Source of the DNA: an uncultured Bacteroidales bacterium
GTDB lineage: Bacteria; Bacteroidota; Bacteroidia; Bacteroidales; F082
Direction of reading: 5' to 3'
NCBI GenBank assembly: GCA_905234455.1
Contig: CAJOIH010000020.1
Span: 1 to 39,454 of the forward strand
Length of the DNA stretch: 39,454 bases
In this document: positions 35,001-39,454 of the stretch, piece by piece
Layout: each line of letters starts with the position of its first letter
How positions within the stretch are numbered: the first letter of the stretch is position 1
Position numbers and translations under genes: made by a program
Notes under the pieces: generated by a model
Databases searched by the model: none
The model's input: the letters and a program-made list of their open reading frames with translations, nothing else
What the model was told of the DNA's origin: nothing

Positions 35001-35551
35001 CCAACAACACAGGTTGCGGAGGAGGCGGAGGAACTCAGGGAGGAGGAAGGTCAAATCAAAAAGTATTAGGTGAGACTCCCCCTGTAGGAGCAATTATACA
35101 TACTGGGAATGGTTTATTTTTAAAAGCTTATTGGCACTATCAGTTCGGAAAAAAAGAAGATTTTTGGGTAGATGCATCGACTTTAAAATTGGACTATATA
35201 ACTCAAAATAATTTATACTACCATGATGGTATCCCTACGGTCAATCTATTCGATTACAGTAAAACAGCACAATCAGCTTTAACGTTAGGAAAAATAGAAC
35301 TCACCCCTGTTGGCGAAAACTTGTTCGAAATCAGTTTTGATACATATAATTTTGAAATAGAATGGGAAAATGGGTGGACTGTTCGAAATATTGGCACCGC
35401 TATATCGGGTTATATCCACGGGCCTGTGTTCGATGATATACCCATTCCATCCCATTGGATGGGAGGAATGCCTTCATATGTCCAGCCATCCATTTTTTTG
35501 GGAGGCCCTTTTGAAATCCATTTCACCAATTGTGTTTATATAAAACCATGA
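29087..35551 (+). CDS. Sec-exported SpvB/FG-GAP/Rhs polymorphic toxin
   Basis: The 2154-residue protein has a signal peptide ending in MQAQ. An SpvB-like domain (about 105-300: SIPLELPTGINGMQPNLAIT, NSQAGNGLLGWGWDLTGLSL) is followed by about five FG-GAP/VCBS motifs (DFNGDGYSD near 427, DLNDDGLDD, DFDGDGRTE, DFNGDGKTD, DFDGDGITD near 735). YD/Rhs repeats (about 1100-1790) and the Rhs core (about 1791-1902, GRMYDPVMSSFLSADRFV, RYAYCMNNPLRFVDPTGW) lead to a 250-residue AT-rich tip without recognised family. The order resembles a TcB-TcC fusion, whose Rhs shell encloses a toxic tip. I use the ATG at 29087, not upstream in-frame ATGs inside the previous gene. The stop overlaps the putative immunity gene (ATGA). 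Confidence 0.9.
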   Translation: MRTATRAAAALTAATMVLCAVAMQAQNVHYGESFELNSTLVPNESHEYYAGSYIDLKSGFHSAPNRGNHTFLELNNEGYTIHPPEAGLTNSDKYVVGALGGTVDVGSMGAAIYSIPLELPTGINGMQPNLAITYNSQAGNGLLGWGWDLTGLSLIERTGRTRYHDGVTGSVTMNDTTDRFMLDGVRLITVADYTDSIEYKTEQDGMWRVMAYHDWLGGPSKENTGAIYTVSHFKVWRDDGILLEYGCTDDSRLTLQTTGPRVLCWMLNRMSDRNGNSVEYHYAKTPSTGECYISSVDYTEHAENGNTVVRPEFTVDFHYRSQNRKDYDFRYVAGNILKSRKLLDYISVSSNESSEELERYSFTYGLEKVEMYYDSVNMHNRLDKIFLEKEGVMLNPTSISWSSYGDDYVINNIKILDSAIYNNFPFVGDFNGDGYSDLAVAPHMDSVYTHNVDVNFFMNNPSNPGHFSQNTTLTLHNMDKKLDWLYPVDLNDDGLDDLVACFYDSVAATGSESMSVVVLENMGGTYFESMDTVHLNTGRYLVRTGDFLGNGKTQLLLVPVTILSLAFPKLVYHDGNDYQKALSILPLLDVQDVATGDFDGDGRTEFMVVMENSSAVCSLGLNGSNYIEYSVLFNLSEINHAESYNHVFTGDFNGDGKTDLLYNDKYHHPNNYNHLYNRWRVFYSTGVSFSASGNLNITCELPPYNLYSYSLRRVMDAMAQPESSNYLNYSLCAADFDGDGITDIAISNRSSINIYFKFNPETREFLSCFLGGSFNGQHNNNPDYYYINCRSQYFHLGNFLVRENKSFLGLEKKEGIVPVRREPGVFSLKPASALNSVSIVNDGMDNPVGFAYGYVHNTYQELGYGVRRLPVPIRVATSITTYNASDKQMNEVLGYSDPCHHRDGHGWLGFRKQVRKTLEDGTEVQRTVSRSSLATMTTHAMLLPEVDTSYVFPHGQAVLSSVTTYQFDKVLSTCGLLYSNRLVTCPALTGKTIVTYDPDNPGTVLTKSFTENRYSYSNGLYNHTYRCNNTLTGVGGPSVSGLTGCEFQATDSTAYYGNDYDTWTINRPRKSIRVTSRTGKPDVEHSLKYQYAADDSYQLSQVTDIPGDIDSQDPLTVRTSYTYYPDGNLMGKTVTAPYGLQGEQQKTYGYEYDRHRLVSKETVSSGGLSYQTTYTYDGYDRVDTLTGANGLATAYRSDPFGITSWTMNADSTKACTALRWAQGHPLAPSGACYYSWTQSSGGSEALVFYHKTGAELRTVTYGLHGEHIFTDREYDDRGRLSGISDSYVEGGTPRWTLYGYDGMDRPTSVTTPDNTCTSTVYDGYETETTVTPTVGRPQTSTVTVNAMGWTVRSDDASGSYVTYDHYADGLLATARVNGNTAATMTATYDHARRKNTVTDPDYGTLTTVYDAYGRLRTSVSERESEMHTQTTCVYDGMDRKVSVTDGMEGTLTQYTYNESGVEKGTLDEVLFQEIGGADIQSISYIYDVFARPIRIIEMRSSGSGTTTIQYDGQSRVKQLTHPSGVTVNYGYHRGYLSNVFDAAGNLLWKTEAMDARGQLLEAQLGNGAVTEYTYDPLMHRLTGIATTKNLQQLTYSYDKFGNLASRKDWKKNMEETFTYDDMNRLTGITLKRSSGQDLTCTVTYDALGRMTSRQAVIAVNLVPQVTQVFSQSVFDATKVHALASATTTSGIFPPTPQTVTYTGFDKVNKVKQGTDSICYTYGFNQQRIYMEEHAGATDCIKQYWGSCEYVTESDGIAISTYWRTLVTGPYGVFAVVESRNGVDQFHYVLKDNLGSWTTITNASGTVEQQLSYDAWGNLRNPITWANYRAGDTYDGPMFDRGYTGHEHHYHFGLINMNGRMYDPVMSSFLSADRFVQNPLAAQGFNRYAYCMNNPLRFVDPTGWLPGPGGGNGPSIPLPYVVIDGWAGYLLNEVTITASSYEEFEYTPYYCTGGSNDVVPPWSDAGTALSNRPNNTGCGGGGGTQGGGRSNQKVLGETPPVGAIIHTGNGLFLKAYWHYQFGKKEDFWVDASTLKLDYITQNNLYYHDGIPTVNLFDYSKTAQSALTLGKIELTPVGENLFEISFDTYNFEIEWENGWTVRNIGTAISGYIHGPVFDDIPIPSHWMGGMPSYVQPSIFLGGPFEIHFTNCVYIKP
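34177..34794 (+). repeat. Rhs core module, copy 1 (in the full-length gene)
   Basis: This core stretch is repeated downstream at 36151-36762 and, in a longer version beginning at 33888, at 38856-39454. Bases 34442-34524 are identical over 83 bases to 36416-36498. Confidence 0.85.
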
Positions 35552-36138
35552 AATACAGAATTACTTGTTGGATTGCTTTAATAGCTACAACTTTCTTAAG
35601 CAGCTGCATTATACCTTTGTGTGAAATAGCACAAGAACAAGGTCGTGAGGGTGTTGAGGAGATACGTCTTTTCCACGGTGATACGGTATCATTGGTTCCC
35701 TCCATGAACCCAAACTATCAACATTTATGCAGAGGGCGTTTTTTCCATTATCATCCAAATGACGACACAGTTTACACCAAGTTCGTTATGGAATCTGGTG
35801 CGGGCTACGGTACCATCATCAGCGGACACATTGACGAGAGTGTTAAAGACCGTGTTTTTTTACTTGCCGACCGCAAGCCTTTAGACAGCATTTTCGGTCC
35901 TCTTCAAACACTACCTTGTCCGTTTGACAGTACCTTGTTTCATTATGGGAGGCCAGGCGATCCTTTAACAACATGGAATGATAAATGGCAAATAATCAAC
36001 GATTCCCAATATCATGATTATTGGATTCTCAACATGAAAACTTCGGATGTTTATGGTCCTCTTATTTTTGAGGAATACTTAATAAAGAAAATAGAACTAG
36101 GTGTACCAGAAGATCTTAAGTTAAAATGCGAAAGATAG
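35548..36138 (+). CDS. Putative immunity lipoprotein for Rhs tip 1
   Basis: The 196-residue protein begins four bases inside the end of the Rhs gene and carries a lipoprotein signal (TFLSSC, Cys20). The mature part has no recognised domain; visible segments include EIRLFHGDTVSLVPS, YTKFVMESGAGYGTIISGHI and YWILNMKTSDVYGPLIFEEY. Its position, directly after a polymorphic toxin tip and before a displaced tip cassette, is what suggests an immunity role. Lipid anchoring would place it in the periplasm or at a membrane. Codon use is AT-richer than the Rhs body and matches tip 1, as expected if tip and partner moved together. The immunity role is inference. Confidence 0.7.
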   Translation: MKYRITCWIALIATTFLSSCIIPLCEIAQEQGREGVEEIRLFHGDTVSLVPSMNPNYQHLCRGRFFHYHPNDDTVYTKFVMESGAGYGTIISGHIDESVKDRVFLLADRKPLDSIFGPLQTLPCPFDSTLFHYGRPGDPLTTWNDKWQIINDSQYHDYWILNMKTSDVYGPLIFEEYLIKKIELGVPEDLKLKCER

Positions 36139-36142
36139 CAAT

Positions 36143-37558
36143 ATGAAACTAACCGTCACTTACACCGGCTTCGACAAGGTGAGCAAGGTGAAGCAGGGCA
36201 CCGACAGCATCTGCTACACCTATGGTTATGACCACCAGCGGATCTACATGGAGGAGCATGCGGGCAACACCACCCGCACGAAGCGTTATGTGGGCAGTTG
36301 CGAGTACCAGACCGAGACTACGGGAAACGCCACGAACTCGCGCTGGCTGACCTACCTCAGCGGCCCCACGGGGGTGTATGCCGTGGTGGTGACGGAGAAC
36401 AACACGCACACGGTACACTATGTGCTCAAGGACAACCTTGGATCGTGGACCACGATCACCAATGCCAGCGGCACCGTGGAGCAGCAGCTGAGCTACGACG
36501 CCTGGGGGAACCTGCGCAACCCTGTCACCTGGAGTGGCAGCTTCACGGGCACCCCGATGTTCGACCGTGGCTTTACCGGGCACGAGCATCTATACAACTT
36601 CGGCCTGATCAACATGAACGGCCGGATGTACGACCCGGTCACCAGCAGTTTCCTCTCCGTCGACCAGTATGTTCAGAGTCCGGAGAACGCTCAGGGCTTC
36701 AACCGCTATGCTTACTGCATGAACAACCCGCTGAGGTACGTCGACCCGTCGGGATGGCTGGCTGGTGGAGGCAACACGGGCTACTTCCCCAACACGACCA
36801 ACACGTTTGATCCGTATATGTTCTATGGGGGACATGTGCCGTTGGAGCCGAGAGACCTCGGAATACGGCAGTTTGAGACGGCGGATCCCATCATCACCTG
36901 GATGGAGGAGAACTCCTTGCACGGTAGTGGGAATGGACCAAAAGGGGGAGAACCAATAATTGATCCATCCAACCTGACTCCATCTCAACAACAAGAATTT
37001 GAGAAAGCTGTGTCATTTTTTAAAGACAATAGTTCTTTATTTGAAAAAGTTTATATTTGTTTGTTGAATTCAGAAACAGTTTATATAATAATCATAGGGA
37101 AAACTTATAATAATCTCCCAGCACAATTTCTACCTGAAAATAATAATTTAGTTTTTAGAGATGAGGAATCTCTCATATCATTTTGGTCCATCTCCGAAGA
37201 AATGTTCCATGCATTTCAATTATCGGAAAACAAATCGTTGTATGATCCACAAAAAGAATTCAATTACGAATTTGAAGCAAAAGTGGCTGTGATTCTTATG
37301 GCAAACCAATTAAATTATGGTAATAGGAATATGACAGGAACTAATTTTGAAAGAATGAGTACATTTCTTTCTCCTGATGGTGGAGATATTGTTTTTCCGA
37401 CAGCTCAATCTATTCAAGGAAGAGATTTTCTTTATGGTTATTACGAAGGGGCTCGTTTCTTTAGAAATTGGAATATTTTCAATGATTACGGAAACGAGAA
37501 CTATAAAAAAGCAACACTGCAAACGCCAAAATCACTTTTTAAGTTATTCAAACCTTGA
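36143..37558 (+). CDS. Orphan Rhs tip cassette (Rhs core fragment plus tip 2)
   Basis: This 471-residue frame starts abruptly in Rhs sequence (VTYTGFDKVSKVKQGTDSIC), lacks a signal peptide and all upstream domains, and continues through the core to RYAYCMNNPLRYVDPSGW (about residue 204). It then carries a tip unrelated to that of the full-length gene. The tip (about 205-471) is AT-rich and contains EEMFHAFQ (Glu352 to Gln359) with EFNYEFEAKVAV shortly after. That spacing recalls zinc peptidase HExxH...E sites, but the first His is Glu, so activity is doubtful. The ATG lies in non-homologous leader DNA four bases after the previous stop. It is probably a silent module that can replace the expressed tip by recombination. 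Confidence 0.82.
   Translation: MKLTVTYTGFDKVSKVKQGTDSICYTYGYDHQRIYMEEHAGNTTRTKRYVGSCEYQTETTGNATNSRWLTYLSGPTGVYAVVVTENNTHTVHYVLKDNLGSWTTITNASGTVEQQLSYDAWGNLRNPVTWSGSFTGTPMFDRGFTGHEHLYNFGLINMNGRMYDPVTSSFLSVDQYVQSPENAQGFNRYAYCMNNPLRYVDPSGWLAGGGNTGYFPNTTNTFDPYMFYGGHVPLEPRDLGIRQFETADPIITWMEENSLHGSGNGPKGGEPIIDPSNLTPSQQQEFEKAVSFFKDNSSLFEKVYICLLNSETVYIIIIGKTYNNLPAQFLPENNNLVFRDEESLISFWSISEEMFHAFQLSENKSLYDPQKEFNYEFEAKVAVILMANQLNYGNRNMTGTNFERMSTFLSPDGGDIVFPTAQSIQGRDFLYGYYEGARFFRNWNIFNDYGNENYKKATLQTPKSLFKLFKP
36151..36762 (+). repeat. Rhs core module, copy 2 (orphan cassette)
   Basis: Homology to the full-length gene starts at about AACCGTCAC (36151), matching 34177, and ends near the GWL codons. It is more diverged than copy 3 except for the 83-base identical block 36416-36498. 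Confidence 0.85.
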
Positions 37559-37561
37559 TTT

Positions 37562-38812
37562 ATGAAAAAAAACACTTTACTTTTAGGCCTCTTCTTAGTG
37601 ATTTGCAAGCTGTCATTCTCAACGCCGCAAGTCAGGGATGTCCTATACTGGAACGGAACAACATACCATGTTTATCCTTTTATCCATGTCGAGAAAAGGT
37701 TCAGCGAGGCGCAGATAAACAAACTAAACGAATGGGTGAAAGACCACATTACAACCTCCAACTGGAGAGGCTATTACTTCGAATTCGAAATCTGTCGCGA
37801 CTCCCTGTTCCTTGTCTCCATCAAAGATGACCACCAAGAAGACCTGATGGCGTTTGTTCTTGGCTCAAACAACAGGATCATGATGGACGACTTCTCCGAT
37901 ACCCTCTATCTGGGGTATGGCAAGTCCTTTTACGACCCGTGGTTCCCTACCATGATTTACGAAAGCGAGATGACCGTGGTCTTCAACAATGGGATAGCAG
38001 GCTGGCACGAGGATCATAGGAACAAAAGCAAGCACGCGGAACTACCCAATAACACCATGAAGTGGAATGAGTACATCTACTCATCAATTCAATGGGATGC
38101 CTTAGACCAAAACATATTGGCGGAAACCCCCAAGGCTTATGTCAATTTCTCAACCGACAGCATCGGAAAGGTGTGTGATGTTACATTGCAAAAGTCGTCG
38201 GGCTATCCCGATTTCGACAAGGAGGCGATACGGGTGGTGGCGGCATTGCCTGAATTTTCAGCCCATTTCGTGTGCGGGAAATACCTCAAAAACAAATACC
38301 AGCAACCTATAGTCTTCGACAAGAGCAAGGCAACGAATAATGAGCGGTGGAACTACAAAACAATTGAGATTGACACAGTAACCAAAGTTTATTACAACAA
38401 CTTTATTGAAGAAAATATATTTGTTGAGGAAATTACAATTAAGAACCGTTCGAACGAAGACTATTTGACATGGATTTCTTGGTTGCCTATTGCTGGTTTG
38501 TCGAATCAGGATTTAATGCAAAGTTTGTTCTTTTCGAAACAAGGAGATTTTAGGTTCTTTGATTTAATGTATGATAATGTAGTATTATCAAAGTATAGTT
38601 ACAATATTGGGTATGCTTTCATCAAAAAAATCCCGAAAGACGAGACCTTCACCTATATCATAATGAAAAAAAGCGAAAAATCAGATTTTTACGGCAAAAG
38701 GATTGTTATTATCAGCAAGAAAGAGGTCGAGGATTACATAGGGCGTCCAATTAGAGAAGAGTATTGTTTTCCATGGTCAAGTGTATGTTTGTCAGGGGAA
38801 AAAGGCTTTTAG
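37562..38812 (+). CDS. Putative immunity protein for tip 2, with TonB C-terminal-like domain
   Basis: The 416-residue protein starts four bases after the orphan tip and has a signal peptide (MKKNTLLLGLFLVICKLSFS). Residues about 190-255 look like a TonB C-terminal domain: AYVNFSTDSIGKVCDVTLQK, SGYPDFDKEAIRVVAALPEF, then QQPIVF. The N-terminal part (EAQINKLNEWVKDHI, LEDLMAFVLGSNN-like) and the C-terminal part (YLTWISWLPIAGLSNQDLMQ, TYIIMKKSEKS) are unrecognised. Stand-alone TonB-C domains are common in Bacteroidetes envelope proteins, so an independent envelope role is possible. Its place between two Rhs cassettes argues for a cognate partner of tip 2. The second half is clearly AT-rich. Confidence 0.65.
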   Translation: MKKNTLLLGLFLVICKLSFSTPQVRDVLYWNGTTYHVYPFIHVEKRFSEAQINKLNEWVKDHITTSNWRGYYFEFEICRDSLFLVSIKDDHQEDLMAFVLGSNNRIMMDDFSDTLYLGYGKSFYDPWFPTMIYESEMTVVFNNGIAGWHEDHRNKSKHAELPNNTMKWNEYIYSSIQWDALDQNILAETPKAYVNFSTDSIGKVCDVTLQKSSGYPDFDKEAIRVVAALPEFSAHFVCGKYLKNKYQQPIVFDKSKATNNERWNYKTIEIDTVTKVYYNNFIEENIFVEEITIKNRSNEDYLTWISWLPIAGLSNQDLMQSLFFSKQGDFRFFDLMYDNVVLSKYSYNIGYAFIKKIPKDETFTYIIMKKSEKSDFYGKRIVIISKKEVEDYIGRPIREEYCFPWSSVCLSGEKGF

Positions 38813-38855
38813 CGTATTAACCGCCAATAACCAAGCAAAATTCTATCTTGTTTTT

Positions 38856-39454
38856 GTAACTTAGCCACGCGAAAGGACTGGAAGAAGAACATGGAAGAGA
38901 CCTTCACGTACGACAACATGAACCGTCTGACGGGCATCACCCTGAAGCGTTCCTCGGGGCAGGACCTGACCTGCGCCGTGACGTATGACGCTTTGGGCCG
39001 CATGACGTCGAGGCAGGCGGTGATCGCGGTGAACCTCGTCCCGCAGGTGACACAGGTGTTCTCCCAGCCGGTGTTCGACGCCACTAAGGTGCATGCCCTC
39101 GCCTCGGCGACCACCACCTCGGGGATATTCCCCCCTACGCCCCAAACCGTCACCTACACTGGCTTCGACAAGGTAAGCAAGGTGAAGCAGGGCACCGACA
39201 GCATCTGCTACACCTACGGGTTCAACCAGCAGCGGATCTACATGGAGGAGCATGCGGGTGCCACAGACTGCACAAAGCAATATTGGGGCAGCTGCGAATA
39301 TGTGACCGAGAGCGACGGCATAGCCATCTCGACCTATTGGCGCACCTTCGTGACGGGTCCCTACGGGGTGTTCGCGGTGGTGGAGAGCCGCAATGGCATG
39401 GACCAGTTCCACTATGTGCTCAAGGACAACCTTGGATCGTGGACCACGATCACC
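38856..39454 (+). repeat. Rhs core module, copy 3 (runs off the window)
   Basis: These 599 bases align without gaps to 33888-34486 of the full-length Rhs gene with 18 differences counted by eye (about 97% identity). The breakpoint is sharp: the preceding 40 bases are unrelated. Confidence 0.9.
38891..39454 (+). CDS. Second orphan Rhs cassette, 5' part (3' end outside window)
   Basis: An open Rhs frame covers the whole third core copy and is cut by the window end. The first in-frame ATG is 38891 (MEETFTYDNMNRLTGI), but the homologous reading already begins at about 38856 (NLATRKDWKKN), so there may be no natural start. It continues through VTYTGFDKVSKVKQGTDS to VLKDNLGSWTTIT. It has no signal peptide and, like the first orphan, presumably leads into another tip and partner gene beyond the window. 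It extends further upstream into the Rhs repeats than the first orphan, so the two arose by separate breakpoints. Confidence 0.75.
   Translation, partial: MEETFTYDNMNRLTGITLKRSSGQDLTCAVTYDALGRMTSRQAVIAVNLVPQVTQVFSQPVFDATKVHALASATTTSGIFPPTPQTVTYTGFDKVSKVKQGTDSICYTYGFNQQRIYMEEHAGATDCTKQYWGSCEYVTESDGIAISTYWRTFVTGPYGVFAVVESRNGMDQFHYVLKDNLGSWTTIT

Noticed and set aside
29087..39454. Insertion sequence or transposon explaining the repeated Rhs DNA
   Set aside because: No transposase, terminal inverted repeats or target duplications were seen; the repeats are in-frame coding modules.

Overview
This 39.5-kb window comes from a bacterium of the phylum Bacteroidetes (Bacteroidota), most likely the order Bacteroidales. 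The evidence is TAnnTTTG promoter elements, a SusC/SusD pair, three type IX secretion (T9SS) C-terminal sorting domains, a Bacteroidetes-type glutaminyl cyclase lipoprotein, and many signal peptides that leave glutamine at the mature N-terminus. Most genes are moderately GC-rich. Sharp AT-rich islands occur at 22.6-23.0 kb and in the C-terminal tips and companion genes of the Rhs region (35.0-38.8 kb). No tRNA, rRNA, CRISPR array or transposase was seen.

Layout. (1) 1-3774: 3' end of an EF-G-like GTPase with a terminator, a P-loop/PD-(D/E)XK protein (515-2101), and a membrane TPR-HTH regulator (2125-3774). (2) 3925-5502: a T9SS-exported protein of unknown function. (3) 5629-11263: a tightly packed five-gene envelope operon: a lipoprotein-like gene, two secreted proteins (the second frameshifted), a leucine-rich-repeat protein built of three modules, and a glutaminyl cyclase-like lipoprotein. 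(4) 11371-11832: a small outer-membrane barrel. (5) 19622 down to 11903, minus strand: a susC-susD-PNGase F-like T9SS operon, probably acting on glycoproteins. (6) 19731-22582: a zinc-ribbon membrane protein, and on the other strand rpiB and a LutB-like iron-sulfur protein. (7) 22583-23025: an AT-rich intergenic region with three TTATCAACA motifs. (8) 23026-26809: a secreted MORN-repeat protein, an LD-carboxypeptidase and a second TPR-HTH regulator. (9) 26925-39454: an apparent operon with a small secreted protein, a T9SS fibre-like protein, a 2154-residue SpvB/FG-GAP/Rhs protein, an exported putative immunity lipoprotein, an orphan Rhs tip cassette with its own exported companion, and the start of a third cassette that runs off the window.

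The most interesting part is the last 12 kb. A full-length Sec-exported Rhs protein resembling fused TcB/TcC is followed by displaced Rhs tips. These share near-identical core DNA with it but carry unrelated AT-rich C-termini, each followed by a gene encoding an exported protein. That arrangement fits a polymorphic toxin locus whose tips can be exchanged by recombination. The periplasmic placement of the putative immunity proteins fits a toxin that passes through the producer's own periplasm. Functions of the tips and immunity proteins are inferred from position, not from recognised families.
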